Assembly: GCF_018861905.1 (NCBI RefSeq)
Contig: NZ_JAHLDU010000006.1
Span: 62,001-126,000 of the forward strand
Reading direction: 5' to 3'
Length of the DNA stretch: 64,000 nucleotides
Origin: Clostridium sp. DSM 17811
GTDB taxonomy: Bacteria > Bacillota > Clostridia > Clostridiales > Clostridiaceae
Shown here in pieces: positions 32,313-42,000 of the stretch. Both the position numbers and the translations under genes were made by a program. A model generated the notes under the pieces. It saw only the letters and a list, made by a program, of their open reading frames with translations. It was not told where the DNA came from and made no database searches. The first letter of the stretch is position 1, and each line of letters opens with the position of its first letter.

Positions 32313-34925
32313 TTATTTTATTGAGTTACTTATTTTTTCTATAACAATTTGATCATCTTTGGCATCTACACCAATGACAGAACCATCATTTATGTCTCCC
32401 TTAATAATCTTTTTGGAAATAGATGTTTCCAAGACATTTTCAATGTATCTCTTTAGTGGTCGTGCTCCATAGACTGGATCATACCCTTCATCTGCCATTA
32501 GCTTTTTAGCAGCCGTAGTTACTTTCATAGTTATATTTTTATCTTTGAGCCTATTTTGAATATCTGCAAGGAATATATCAACTATTCCTTCTATTTCCTT
32601 TGTTTCTAAAGGTTTAAATAATATAATATCATCCAACCTATTTAGAAATTCTGGTTTAAATTTAGACTTGAGCTCACTCATAACCCTATCACGAATGCTT
32701 TTCTCAATTCCGCCACTTTCTTTATTTTCTAAGAGATAGTCGCTTCCAATATTTGAAGTCATGATAATTATACAGTTTTTAAAATTAACTATCTTTCCCT
32801 GATTATCGGTTAATCTTCCATCGTCTAATATCTGAAGAAATATATTAAACACATCTTCGTGAGCTTTTTCTATTTCATCAAATAATACTACACTATAAGG
32901 TTTACGCCTAACAGCCTCAGTAAGCTGACCGCCCTCCTCGTAACCTACATAACCTGGTGGAGCTCCTATAAGTCTTGACACAGAATATTTCTCCATATAC
33001 TCTGACATATCTATTCTTATTATATTCTCACTACTTTCAAATAGAATTTCGGCTAGTGTTTTAGCAAGCTGAGTTTTTCCGACACCAGTAGGTCCAAGAA
33101 ATATGAATGAACCAATAGGTCTTTTAGGATCTTTCATGCCAGCTCTTGCCCTTATTACTGCATTTGAAACAGCAGTTACAGCTTCCTTTTGACCAATTAC
33201 TCTCTTTGTTAAATCATCTTCAAGTCTTAGGAGTTTTTCTCTTTCCCCTTCCTCGAGATTTGTTACAGGTATACCCGTCCACTTTGATACTATCTGTGCT
33301 ATTTCCTTTTCTGTTACCTCTTCTTTAAGCATAGCAGTTTCATTATTTTGATGAATATCTGCTTCTTTCTCTTTTATCTGGGCTTCTAACTTTGGAATTA
33401 CTCCATATTTAAGTTCTGCTACCTTATTTAGGTCATACTCTCTTTCGGATTTTTCTATATCGCCTCTAGAAACATCTAACTCTGCTTTTAAATTTCTAAT
33501 TTCAACTATTTTAGATTTTTCTTTTTCATATTTTGCTGTCATTTCATTGTCTTTATCTTTTAAATTGCTTAACTCTTTCTCAAGTGTTATAAGTCTTTTC
33601 TTTGATGCATCATCCTTTTCTTTAGATAATGCCTTTTTCTCAATTTCTAATTGAAATACCTTACGCTTAATCATATCCATTTCAGTTGGCATGCTATCAA
33701 TATCAGTTCTTATCATTGCACAAGCTTCATCTATAAGATCAATTGCCTTATCTGGTAGAAATCTTGCTGTTATATATCTATCTGATAATTTTGCTGCTGC
33801 AACAATCGCAGAATCATGAATCCTTATGCCATGGTATATTTCAAATTTCTCTTTAAGACCTCTAAGTATCGATACAGAATCTTCAACCGTAGGCTCTTCT
33901 ATTGTTACTGGTTGAAATCTTCTCTCTAGAGCCTTATCTTTTTCTAGATACTTTCTGTATTCATCAAAAGTAGTAGCTCCAATACAATGAAGACTTCCTC
34001 TTGCAAGTAATGGTTTTATCATATTTCCAGCATCCATAGAGCCCTCTGATTTACCTGCTCCAACAATGTTGTGAATTTCATCTATAAATAAAATTATTTT
34101 CCCTTCACTAGTTTCTACTTCTTTAAGAACTGCTTTGAGTCTTTCTTCAAATTCACCTTTAAATTTAGCACCAGCAATAAGAGCTCCCATGTCTAAAGAA
34201 AATATTATCTTATTCTTAAGACCTTCTGGTACATCTCCCTTTACAATTCTTTGAGCAAGTCCCTCAACTATAGCAGTTTTACCAACTCCGGGTTCTCCTA
34301 TAAGCACTGGATTATTTTTAGTTCTTCTAGAAAGTATTCTTATAACCCTCCTAATTTCCTCATCACGTCCGATTACTGGATCCAATTTATGCTTTTTAGC
34401 TTGCTCTACAAGATTTGATCCATATTTCACTAATGCCTCATAAGTACCTTCTGGGTCAACATTATCTACTCTTTGATTTCCACGAACGCTAGAGAGCACA
34501 CTTAAAAAAGCATCTTTAGATATATTAAATTTTTTTAATATATCTACTATCTCTTTAGTTTTTACATCCATAAGTCCAAGCATCACATGCTCAACACTTA
34601 TAAATGAATCTTTAAATTTTTTAGCTTCGTCTTCAGCGCGGACAAAAACCTCATCAAGTCTTCGCGTAGCGTACACAGAGCCACTATCAGCACCACTCCC
34701 TGTAACTTTGGGCATTATGCCAAGTTCATTTTTAATCTCATTATTTAAACTAGTTATATCCACTCCCATTTTACTAAATATATTAGGAATGAGTCCATCC
34801 TCTTGAGCTATGAGTGCTGCAAATAAATGAATCGTATCTACCTGTTGGTGGTTATTTTTTACAGCCAATGATTGAGCCTCATTTAATGATTGTTGAACCT
34901 TTACCGTTAATTTTTCTACATCCAT
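32313..34925 (-). CDS. clpB: ATP-dependent protein disaggregase ClpB
   Basis: Hsp104-type disaggregase acting with DnaK. The 870 residues comprise: Clp N-domain repeats (about 1-145); AAA+ module 1 with Walker [11 protein letters not shown] and Walker [11 protein letters not shown]; coiled-coil middle domain (about 400-530); AAA+ module 2 with [13 protein letters not shown] and [16 protein letters not shown]; and a C-terminal D2-small domain with [14 protein letters not shown] 34925 follows AAAGGGAGGATTATATAC. It is monocistronic. I see no CIRCE or CtsR box upstream; instead there is a 21-bp tandem repeat at 35019-35060. Confidence 0.97.
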   Translation of the reverse strand: MDVEKLTVKVQQSLNEAQSLAVKNNHQQVDTIHLFAALIAQEDGLIPNIFSKMGVDITSLNNEIKNELGIMPKVTGSGADSGSVYATRRLDEVFVRAEDEAKKFKDSFISVEHVMLGLMDVKTKEIVDILKKFNISKDAFLSVLSSVRGNQRVDNVDPEGTYEALVKYGSNLVEQAKKHKLDPVIGRDEEIRRVIRILSRRTKNNPVLIGEPGVGKTAIVEGLAQRIVKGDVPEGLKNKIIFSLDMGALIAGAKFKGEFEERLKAVLKEVETSEGKIILFIDEIHNIVGAGKSEGSMDAGNMIKPLLARGSLHCIGATTFDEYRKYLEKDKALERRFQPVTIEEPTVEDSVSILRGLKEKFEIYHGIRIHDSAIVAAAKLSDRYITARFLPDKAIDLIDEACAMIRTDIDSMPTEMDMIKRKVFQLEIEKKALSKEKDDASKKRLITLEKELSNLKDKDNEMTAKYEKEKSKIVEIRNLKAELDVSRGDIEKSEREYDLNKVAELKYGVIPKLEAQIKEKEADIHQNNETAMLKEEVTEKEIAQIVSKWTGIPVTNLEEGEREKLLRLEDDLTKRVIGQKEAVTAVSNAVIRARAGMKDPKRPIGSFIFLGPTGVGKTQLAKTLAEILFESSENIIRIDMSEYMEKYSVSRLIGAPPGYVGYEEGGQLTEAVRRKPYSVVLFDEIEKAHEDVFNIFLQILDDGRLTDNQGKIVNFKNCIIIMTSNIGSDYLLENKESGGIEKSIRDRVMSELKSKFKPEFLNRLDDIILFKPLETKEIEGIVDIFLADIQNRLKDKNITMKVTTAAKKLMADEGYDPVYGARPLKRYIENVLETSISKKIIKGDINDGSVIGVDAKDDQIVIEKISNSIK

Positions 34926-35002
34926 GTATATAATCCTCCCTTTTTCATTAAACTATTACCATATTATAGAATTTTTTTGTTATATTTTAAGGTATAAATT
35001 AA

Positions 35003-35078
35003 TCACCATAGTAACTTAATCATCTCCTTGGTCGATGTTATCATCTCCTGGGTCGATGCTTCAATTTACTATAGTGAC
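35003..35078. repeat. 21-bp tandem repeat inside an inverted repeat, clpB leader side
   Basis: ATCATCTCCTTGGTCGATGTT (35019-35039) and a second copy differing at 2 of 21 positions (35040-35060). They are flanked by AATCACCATAGTAA and its near-complement TTACTATAGTGACC. A third related copy, ATCATCTCCTGTGTCGCTGAA, lies at 45565-45585 before the LacI gene. Confidence 0.7.
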
Positions 35079-35143
35079 CATATCTTAGTCTATTTTAAGA
35101 ATTATCTGTTATATTTTTAATGTTTCATAGATATTCTTTTATA

Positions 35144-35446
35144 TTATTTAAGAACTGCTTGTGTTATCTTAATAAGTTGCTCTTTACTTAGTGCTTCAAG
35201 ATATCTTTGACGTTCCAAAAATGTGCACTCTTCTAGAAGTTTTCTTTCTCTGCGAGTTTCTATGTAAATACCTGAAACCATAAGATCTTTACTATTCGAA
35301 TCCATATAATGTCTTCTCCATATATTATAATATTTAATTGAGGTACTCTCACTATAGCCCTTATTTATTAATTTCATAATACCTGTTTTTCTATCTTGTT
35401 TTTCAAAACATTCACAAAGTTTATATATTTTCTGAAGCATTATCAT
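35144..35446 (-). CDS. Small protein of unknown function
   Basis: A 100-residue, highly charged, probably all-helical protein. It contains INKGYSESTSIKYYNIWRRHYM in the middle and ends EALSKEQLIKITQAVLK. The central part could be a helix-turn-helix, but I do not recognise a family. ATG 35446 follows AAGGAAAATAAAG. It is isolated between clpB and the OYE-family gene. Codon use resembles its neighbours, so it is likely a real gene. Confidence 0.6.
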   Translation of the reverse strand: MIMLQKIYKLCECFEKQDRKTGIMKLINKGYSESTSIKYYNIWRRHYMDSNSKDLMVSGIYIETRRERKLLEECTFLERQRYLEALSKEQLIKITQAVLK

Positions 35447-35611
35447 CTTTATTTTCCTTCCTTCTTAAGCATCCAGGAAACATACAAATAAAAGTTTCTC
35501 GTTTATTTTATCCATACATGCACGATTTCTATTCACCTTATATTATACCATAATTTAGCTTAAATAACCGTTATTTATATACGAGAGACTAATTTGTTTG
35601 TTTTAAAAATT

Positions 35612-36604
35612 CTATTTAAAGCTTTCTATGGCCTTTTGGGCCCACTTAGAATCTTTATATATAGCCCTAGCTACACCAATAAGATCAGCCTTCCTCGAAG
35701 ACAAAAGACTTTCTGCAGCTTCTACCTTTGTAATTCCACCAGTAAGTAGAACTGGAATAGCTACAACTTCCTTTATAGATTGCGATAACGGTGAAAAATA
35801 CCCTTGACTAGTATTACCTGGAATAATAAATCTACAAAAGCCTCCAGAAATATCAAGAATATCTACACCTGCCTTTTCAAAAGCTACCGCAGCGATTTTG
35901 CTATCTTCAATTGTAATACCGCCCTCCATATTATCACTAGCACCGAGTCTTAGAAGAATTGGGAAATCATCCCCAACAACATCACGTACTGCTTTAATAA
36001 TATCTAAATGAATTTTAATTCTACCTAGTAAATCTCCACCATATTCGTCATTTCTCTTGTTAGTTAAAGGAGAGAAAAATTGGTTTAGAAGATATCCATG
36101 TGCAGAATGAATCTCTACACCATCAAATCCAGATTCCTTAACACGCCTTGCAGCATTTTTAAATTCTAAGATTATATTTTTAATTTCCTTTATTGAAAGC
36201 TCATCTGGTACAATACTTGAATTCGGATTTATAATAGCTGATGGGCCTACTGGATTAAGCCCTGTAATTTCTTTATTTGTTGAACTTCCAGCATGATTAA
36301 TTTGCATTACTGTTTTAGATCCATTTCTATGAATAATGTTAGATAATTCCTTTAGACTTTCAATTGTACTATCCTCTGCAATAGAAAGTTGTCTTTCGCT
36401 AGCCTTTCCTGCGAGTGTTATAAAACTATGTTCAATAATAATAAGAGAGATATATCCACCTCTAGATTTTTCATCATAATAATCTAATATATCTTTACTT
36501 ACCTTTCCATTCTGATCTGATTTCGACGTAGCCATTGGTGGCATAACCAATCTATTGTTTAATGTTAACTTACAATTTTCTAAAGACTTAAGCAAATATG
36601 ACAT
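35612..36604 (-). CDS. Old yellow enzyme-family NADH:flavin oxidoreductase
   Basis: A 330-residue FMN barrel. N-terminal NNRLVMPPMATSKSDQNGKV, flavin/substrate residues QINHAGSS, GVEIHSAHGYLLNQFFSPLTNKRNDEYGG, and the phosphate-binding end LLTGGITKVEAA...ADLIGVARA. It lacks the C-terminal FeS/FAD domains of enoate reductases, so it is the short type. Likely reduces activated C=C bonds. ATG 36604 follows ATAGGAGGTTATTAA. It lies downstream of the TRAP genes, separated by a strong hairpin. Confidence 0.9.
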   Translation of the reverse strand: MSYLLKSLENCKLTLNNRLVMPPMATSKSDQNGKVSKDILDYYDEKSRGGYISLIIIEHSFITLAGKASERQLSIAEDSTIESLKELSNIIHRNGSKTVMQINHAGSSTNKEITGLNPVGPSAIINPNSSIVPDELSIKEIKNIILEFKNAARRVKESGFDGVEIHSAHGYLLNQFFSPLTNKRNDEYGGDLLGRIKIHLDIIKAVRDVVGDDFPILLRLGASDNMEGGITIEDSKIAAVAFEKAGVDILDISGGFCRFIIPGNTSQGYFSPLSQSIKEVVAIPVLLTGGITKVEAAESLLSSRKADLIGVARAIYKDSKWAQKAIESFK

Positions 36605-36759
36605 TTAATAACCTCCATATAGTTTATTATTTTTGTATTTTTTATTAATCTATATCATTTTACTATAATCCTTATCAATCTTAAATTCTATGCGATTTTA
36701 TAAAGTTACTAATTTATTCACATATTTATAAATTATTATGGTCATACTCCAAAACATAT

Positions 36760-36799
36760 AATCCCTATAGTTACTTAAACTTAAGTAACTATAGGGATT
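36760..36799 (-). terminator. Hairpin after the TRAP transporter genes
   Basis: Perfect 19 bp stem (36760-36778 with 36781-36799) with a two-base loop. Position fits termination of the dctPQM mRNA, although the T-run is weak. Confidence 0.6.
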
Positions 36800-36855
36800 T
36801 AGTTTTAATTTATATTTTATTTATCATTTTTTCCTTCTGATAAAAGCCATTAAAC

Positions 36856-38148
36856 TTAACTAAACATATGAGGAAGCATTAATGACAATCCTGGAACAAA
36901 AGTTAATACTAATAGTACAGCAATCATTACACCATAGAATGGAAATAATGCTTTTGTAACTTTTTCTATAGATATATTTCCTATAGAACAACCTACGAAT
37001 AATGTTGAACCAACTGGTGGTGTAAGTAACCCTATACCAAGATTTAACATTAAAACAATTCCAAACTGAATAGGATCCATACCAAACTTCACTACTACTG
37101 GTAATAATATTGGTGTAGCAATAAGAATTAATGGAGCCATATCCATTATCATACCTAGTCCAAGTAATATGAGATTTATAAGTAAAAATATTACTACCCT
37201 GTTGTCTGATACTGCTATTAATGCATTTGTTACAAGTTCTGGTAATTGAACCATTGCAATCATCCAACCAAAAGCTGCTGATGCTGCTATAAGTCCCATA
37301 ACCATTGATATAGTTTTTAATGATTTTCTAAGTATGGATCCCATTCTAGATAATGGGACATCTTTATATACAAAGAATGTAATAATAAAGGCATAAACTG
37401 TTGCAAGAGCTGCTGATTCTGTAGCAGTACAAATACCCGTCATAATACCACCCATAATAATTACTGCTGTGAACAGTCCAAGAATACCATCCTTTAACAT
37501 ATAAAGTTTTTGCTTAAAAGGTATTTTTTCACTTACTGGATATTTTCTTTTCAAAGCCATAAAATAACTAAATACCATTACTGATAATCCAAGGAAAATC
37601 CCTGGCACAATACCAGCTAAGAATAGACTGCTTATTGATACTCCTCCAGCTGCTAGTGAAAAAAGAATTAGATTATGACTAGGAGGCACAAGTACTCCTT
37701 GCGTTGCTGATGCTACTGTTACACAAACTGCAAAGTCTTTATCATAACCTTCTTTTTCCATCATAGGAATCATAATAGATCCAATCGATGTTGTATCTGC
37801 TACTGATGAACCAGAAAGCCCTCCAAAGAATAAACAAGCAAGAACATCTACCATTGCTAGTCCACCTCTTATTCTTCCGACTATTACTCTTGAAAAATTA
37901 ACAAGCCGAGTCGATATACCTCCTTGCCCCATAATCTCTCCTGCAAGTATAAAGAAAGGAATAGTAATTAATGAGAAGGAGCTAATTCCTTTTGCTATTT
38001 GCTGCACAATCGACATTAATGGAATTTGCAAAAATATAGCCGTTGTAACCGCTGACAATCCTAATGAGAAAGTGATTGGTACTTTTACTAGAAGTAATCC
38101 AAAGAATACTCCAAGTAAAATAATAATCGCTATTGTATTAGTATCCAT
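36856..38148 (-). CDS. dctM: TRAP transporter large permease (DctM-like)
   Basis: A 430-residue polytopic permease with about 12 membrane segments. It carries the DctM patterns PFFILAGEIMGQGGIS, FGGLSGSSVADTTSIGSIMIPMM, MDMAPLILIATPILLPVV and NLGIGLLTPPVGSTLFVG. It moves an organic acid driven by an ion gradient with DctQ and DctP. ATG 38148 follows TTTGGAGGTAGATT and lies 15 bp after dctQ. The context (KdgF, YesMN, KduI) suggests a uronate or unsaturated uronate as substrate; this is inference. Confidence 0.94.
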   Translation of the reverse strand: MDTNTIAIIILLGVFFGLLLVKVPITFSLGLSAVTTAIFLQIPLMSIVQQIAKGISSFSLITIPFFILAGEIMGQGGISTRLVNFSRVIVGRIRGGLAMVDVLACLFFGGLSGSSVADTTSIGSIMIPMMEKEGYDKDFAVCVTVASATQGVLVPPSHNLILFSLAAGGVSISSLFLAGIVPGIFLGLSVMVFSYFMALKRKYPVSEKIPFKQKLYMLKDGILGLFTAVIIMGGIMTGICTATESAALATVYAFIITFFVYKDVPLSRMGSILRKSLKTISMVMGLIAASAAFGWMIAMVQLPELVTNALIAVSDNRVVIFLLINLILLGLGMIMDMAPLILIATPILLPVVVKFGMDPIQFGIVLMLNLGIGLLTPPVGSTLFVGCSIGNISIEKVTKALFPFYGVMIAVLLVLTFVPGLSLMLPHMFS

Positions 38149-38163
38149 AATCTACCTCCAAAT

Positions 38164-38643
38164 CTAATTTTGTTTATCTGTTATTAAATTTAAAATTCTT
38201 ATTATTGTATAAAAAACTATCATAATTCCTGCAACAGGTAACACTGCATATAAAACACCTGAAGGAAGTTGTGTTGCTGGAAGTGTAGAACCCATCGTAC
38301 TCATAGTTAAGTCCTTACCATAAATAAATAGAATTATTCCAAAAATCATTACTGCTAATTCATCAAAATAAAATATTACCTTCTGTGCTATTTTAGGAAA
38401 TAAGTTAACTAAAGCACTAATGCTCAAATGTGTGCCTTCCTTCACTCCAATTGCAGTCGTAATAAATCCTAACCATATCATTAATATTACAGCCGTTTCC
38501 TCGGACCAACGAGGGGTAAATCCAAGTATATATCTTGTAAATACTTGATAGAAAACTATACAAACTAAAATTACTAATGTTGCCATACATATATATTCTA
38601 TAGCCTTGTCTATTTTATTTAATATCTTTTTAAATATACTCAA
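38164..38643 (-). CDS. dctQ: TRAP transporter small permease (DctQ-like)
   Basis: A 159-residue protein with four membrane helices. FYQVFTRYILGFTPRWSEETAVILMIWLGFITTAIGVKEGTHLSI is the DctQ signature. It stabilises and works with the large permease. Start is TTG 38643 after AAAGGAGTGAAATAGAA. A long hairpin lies between it and dctP, probably adjusting the ratio of binding protein to permease. Confidence 0.92.
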   Translation of the reverse strand: MSIFKKILNKIDKAIEYICMATLVILVCIVFYQVFTRYILGFTPRWSEETAVILMIWLGFITTAIGVKEGTHLSISALVNLFPKIAQKVIFYFDELAVMIFGIILFIYGKDLTMSTMGSTLPATQLPSGVLYAVLPVAGIMIVFYTIIRILNLITDKQN

Positions 38644-38676
38644 TTCTATTTCACTCCTTTATTTTTATAAAGTGAA

Positions 38677-38720
38677 GGAACCTGCTTTATCTATATAAAA
38701 TATTTCATAAAGCAGATTCC
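38677..38720 (-). repeat. Intercistronic hairpin between dctP and dctQ
   Basis: GGAATCTGCTTTAT pairs with ATAAAGCAGGTTCC on the minus-strand RNA. There is no T-run, so it more likely stabilises the dctP message or attenuates partly than terminates. Confidence 0.65.
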
Positions 38721-38736
38721 TATTATTAAATCTTAA

Positions 38737-39768
38737 TTATTTTGTTGCAAGTATTGCATCAATTGTTTCTTTCCATTCTGGATGTGCAGCATACATAGGT
38801 TTAACTGCTTTTTGGAATAATACCTGTTCATCAGAAGTTAGTTTAGTAATTGTAACTCCACCCTTTTTAACTATTGTAGCTTGAGCTGCATCAGACTGTT
38901 TAAGCCATTCAACTCGTTCTACATTTGCACCAACTATAGCTGCTGCTTTTACTATTTTTTGATCATCTGCTGATATTTTGTCCCATGATATTTTACTAAA
39001 TGCTATCATTTCTGGAACTCTTGTATGTTCATCAATAGTGATATGTTTTGCTACTTGATAATGATTAGATGATAAATAACTTGGCCAATTGTTTTCTGCT
39101 CCATCAACTACACCAGTTTGTAATGCACTATATACATCACCATAAGCCATTGGAGTAGAAGATGCGCCTAATGCCTTAACCATATCCATCATAGGTTTAC
39201 TTTCTTGTACTCTAATCTTTAAACCTTTTAAGTCAGCTGGAGTTTTTATATCTTTCTTTGTGTTATAAAAATTTCTTGCTCCAGAATCTACCCAACTAAG
39301 TCCTACAATTTTGCTATCTGCTGATAAACTAGCAAACATTTTCTCTCCTACTGGTCCTTCTAAAACTCTAAACATTTGATCTTTATCCTTATAAAGATAA
39401 GGAAGAATTAAAGCGCCTATTTGTTTATTAAACTCAGCTAGTGGTGCAGCTCCTATACGTATCGCATCAATACCACCGAATTGAAGTTGTTCTATAGTAC
39501 TTTTTTCATCTCCAAGTTGTGAACCTAAAAATACTTTTATTTTTATTCTGCCATTTGTTTTAGCTTCTACTTCTTTAGCAAATGCTTGATCTCCTATTAT
39601 TGTTGGATATCCTGCAGGTTGATTATCTGATAATCTTAAAGTAACTGATTTAGTTGCTGTTTTGCCAGCATCCTTTGTAGCAGTTGGTGTTTTAGTTCCA
39701 CAACCAGCTAGTACACCTACAGTTAGTACAAGACATGAAAATATTGCGATAAATTTCTTTTTATTCAT
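38737..39768 (-). CDS. dctP: TRAP transporter solute-binding lipoprotein (DctP-like)
   Basis: A 343-residue extracellular lipoprotein. Signal peptide MNKKKFIAIFSCLVLTVGV ends at a lipobox LAGC (Cys23). DctP fold features follow: LRLSDNQPAGYPTIIGDQAFAKEV, GARNFYNTKKDIKTPADLKGLKIRV with the acid-binding Arg, and DGAENNWPSY. Captures the substrate and delivers it to DctQM. ATG 39768 follows TAGGGGGGCAAAAATA. First gene of the TRAP operon. Confidence 0.94.
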   Translation of the reverse strand: MNKKKFIAIFSCLVLTVGVLAGCGTKTPTATKDAGKTATKSVTLRLSDNQPAGYPTIIGDQAFAKEVEAKTNGRIKIKVFLGSQLGDEKSTIEQLQFGGIDAIRIGAAPLAEFNKQIGALILPYLYKDKDQMFRVLEGPVGEKMFASLSADSKIVGLSWVDSGARNFYNTKKDIKTPADLKGLKIRVQESKPMMDMVKALGASSTPMAYGDVYSALQTGVVDGAENNWPSYLSSNHYQVAKHITIDEHTRVPEMIAFSKISWDKISADDQKIVKAAAIVGANVERVEWLKQSDAAQATIVKKGGVTITKLTSDEQVLFQKAVKPMYAAHPEWKETIDAILATK

Positions 39769-39875
39769 TATTTTTGCCCCCCTAAGAATCTTTCTTGTTT
39801 ATATTTCTATAATACTATTTAATGAAAACCTTTACTAGAAGAATAACTTGCGATTGTATGTAATCGATTGTCATA

Positions 39876-39925
39876 TTAAAAAAATTCCCTCATCATCATG
39901 TTAAAATACATGACGATGAGGGAAT
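39876..39925 (-). terminator. Terminator after kdgF
   Basis: Perfect-looking stem ATTCCCTCATCGTCATG with CATGATGATGAGGGAAT (one G-T pair; 39925-39909 with 39900-39884), followed by seven T on the minus strand. The TRAP operon therefore needs its own promoter. Confidence 0.92.
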
Positions 39926-39939
39926 ATATTATATTCTAC

Positions 39940-40263
39940 TTATTTTAGAAAATCTTCTCTACGAGGTGTAAAAACATCTAATATAGTTGCATCCTCTAAT
40001 GCTAAAACACCATGTAAAGCATTTGGCTTAATATAATAAGTATCACCAGTTTTTACTATTTCCTTTTTACCATCGATGTTTAACTCAAAGCTTCCTTTTA
40101 AAATATAACTAATTTGTTCATGTACGTGTGAATGAATTTCTCCAATTGAACCTTTTGTAAAATTCACCTCAACCATCATTATATTGCTTACTTGTGCTAG
40201 TATCTTGCGAGATACACCCTTACCTAAATCCTCAAGTTTAACATCATCATTTCTTACTATCAT
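39940..40263 (-). CDS. kdgF: Cupin, KdgF-like unsaturated uronate ring-opening protein
   Basis: A 107-residue single cupin. Metal-site residues sit in GEIHSHVHEQISYILKGSFELNI and NALHGVLALED; the ending DVFTPRREDFL is typical of KdgF. KdgF converts 4,5-unsaturated uronates released by pectin or alginate lyases to the open-chain ketone used by KduI. I chose ATG 40263, eight bases after AAGGAGG; TTG 40269 is too close. It is monocistronic, between the TRAP operon and the YesMN system. Confidence 0.85.
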   Translation of the reverse strand: MIVRNDDVKLEDLGKGVSRKILAQVSNIMMVEVNFTKGSIGEIHSHVHEQISYILKGSFELNIDGKKEIVKTGDTYYIKPNALHGVLALEDATILDVFTPRREDFLK

Positions 40264-40298
40264 ATTCAATTCCTCCTTATTATTATTTTGGGAATATA

Positions 40299-40315
40299 AC
40301 GATTGTTAATCGTTA
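40299..40315. promoter_or_regulatory. Operator-like inverted repeat upstream of kdgF
   Basis: AACGATTGTTAATCGTT, seven-base arms around GTT, about 35 bp before kdgF. A related CGATT-N6-AATCG occurs upstream of dctP (39851-39866). The regulator is not known. Confidence 0.4.
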
Positions 40316-40440
40316 CCATTATCTATTTAAATTATTGTACTTACTTGTGATTATCTTAACTTATTTATTTAAGTTATGCAATTTAATATTTGAGATTTTT
40401 AACTTTAAATTTACAAATGTATACTTTTATATTTTCTATG

Positions 40441-42000
40441 TTATAAATTGCAGTACTCCTTAGGCGATATATTAGTATATTTCTTAAACGCTTTACTAAA
40501 ATAATTTTGATCTAAATATCCAACCTCAAATGAAATTTGTTTTACTGATTTTTTTCCTTCTATTAGCATACTCTTTGCCTTTTCCATTCTAATTTTAATT
40601 ATATATTCCTTAATATTTGTGCCTTCCACCTTAGAAAAGATTCTACTTAAATAAAAGCTACTCATAGATATATAGTGAGCTAAATTATCTAAACTAACAT
40701 CATTCATATAATTGTTTTCTATATATTCTTTAACTTTTTCAACCACGTCAATATTTTTACTTCTTTTGTAGCTCGATATGTAAGTTATAAGATCCTTTAG
40801 TACTAGACTTACACAATTCTTTAATTCTGAAATTTTTTTCAAGTTAATAAGTTCTTCAAGGACTTTATCCTTACTAAAATCTTTGAAGTCTTTTCCCGTG
40901 AATTTATTTATATCCTCAATAACACTATCTATAATATGTAAAAGCATTTTTTTTAAAACCACAAGATTAGAGCTACCATCTATGCTCAATAAATCGCTTA
41001 AAATGGTGTCCAATTCAGTTATTACTCCATTTAAATCTTCCTTTATTACTTTTCCACTTAGAATATTATTAACTTCATTTACATTGCCTACTGTGCTAAT
41101 ATTGGTTTGCAATTCACTACCAAGTCGTGTATCTAACCCTACATTTTCAGAACATCTCTTAGCTTCTTTATAAGCGAGATATAATTGATTAAGGCCATCA
41201 TTAACAGCAGAAGTACCTATAGATACCGTTATATCATAGTTTAATTTAAACTCCACACGCAAATCATTTAACAAATTTTTAAATTCTCTACTTAGGACTT
41301 TACTCCCAACAGATTCATCAAAAACAAATAATATAATATCATTTAAACATAACCCCCCTACAATACTTGGAAATAATATGTTTAATCTATTTTTTATTAC
41401 AACAATGATACTCTCATCAAACAATTTTTTTTCATTTAAATTAAATATTAAACAACAAAACCTTGCACTATCAATTTCAAAAATATTCCTATATTCATTA
41501 AATTGATCCTCAGTTAATGTCACCCCATAAGCTATATTTTCAATCATTTGCTTTTCAACATAAGGAGAAATTTTCTCATAAGTTTCCTTTAATTGATTGT
41601 TTTTATTTTCCATTAAATTTTTAGTGTTAATTTTACTAATTACCTTGTTTAGCGAGTTTACAAATTCATCATTAGAAAAAGGCTTTAATAAGTAATCGCT
41701 TACTCCAATATGTATTGCCTTCTTCGCATAATCAAAATAATTAAAAGCGGTAAGTATTATAAATTCAGTTTGCGAATAATTCTCTTTAATAATGCTACAG
41801 GCTTCGAGCCCCTCCATTATTGGCATATGAATATCCATTAATATAATATGAGGTTTTAGTAAAAGTGCAATATCCACCGCATCTCTCCCATTATTTGCCT
41901 CACCAACAACCTCAATACTTTGTGAAAAATATTTTTTTAGCAGAAATCGAAGAGCCTTTCTTTCTAAAGCCTCATCTTCAGCAATTAAAAGTTTTATCAA
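40441..42000 (-). CDS. yesN: YesN-type response regulator with AraC DNA-binding domain
   Basis: A 519-residue regulator. Receiver domain (about 1-120) with acidic pair EDE, phosphorylated Asp in HIILMDIHMP and Lys in YLLKPFS. The central region is about 120-400. The AraC-type double HTH at the end is VKEYIENNYMNDVSLDNLAHYISMSSFYLSRIF and KQISFEVGYLDQNYFSKAFKKYTNISPKEY. TTG 42000 is chosen: GGGGGTG lies upstream and the product then begins MIKLLIAEDE, as in homologues. It overlaps the kinase gene by 23 bp. Probably activates the TRAP or kdgF genes. Confidence 0.9.
   Translation of the reverse strand: MIKLLIAEDEALERKALRFLLKKYFSQSIEVVGEANNGRDAVDIALLLKPHIILMDIHMPIMEGLEACSIIKENYSQTEFIILTAFNYFDYAKKAIHIGVSDYLLKPFSNDEFVNSLNKVISKINTKNLMENKNNQLKETYEKISPYVEKQMIENIAYGVTLTEDQFNEYRNIFEIDSARFCCLIFNLNEKKLFDESIIVVIKNRLNILFPSIVGGLCLNDIILFVFDESVGSKVLSREFKNLLNDLRVEFKLNYDITVSIGTSAVNDGLNQLYLAYKEAKRCSENVGLDTRLGSELQTNISTVGNVNEVNNILSGKVIKEDLNGVITELDTILSDLLSIDGSSNLVVLKKMLLHIIDSVIEDINKFTGKDFKDFSKDKVLEELINLKKISELKNCVSLVLKDLITYISSYKRSKNIDVVEKVKEYIENNYMNDVSLDNLAHYISMSSFYLSRIFSKVEGTNIKEYIIKIRMEKAKSMLIEGKKSVKQISFEVGYLDQNYFSKAFKKYTNISPKEYCNL

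Noticed and set aside
34926-35143. CIRCE or CtsR control site for clpB
   Set aside because: Neither the TTAGCACTC/GAGTGCTAA pair nor the direct GGTCAAA repeat is present; the 21-bp repeat there is a different sequence.
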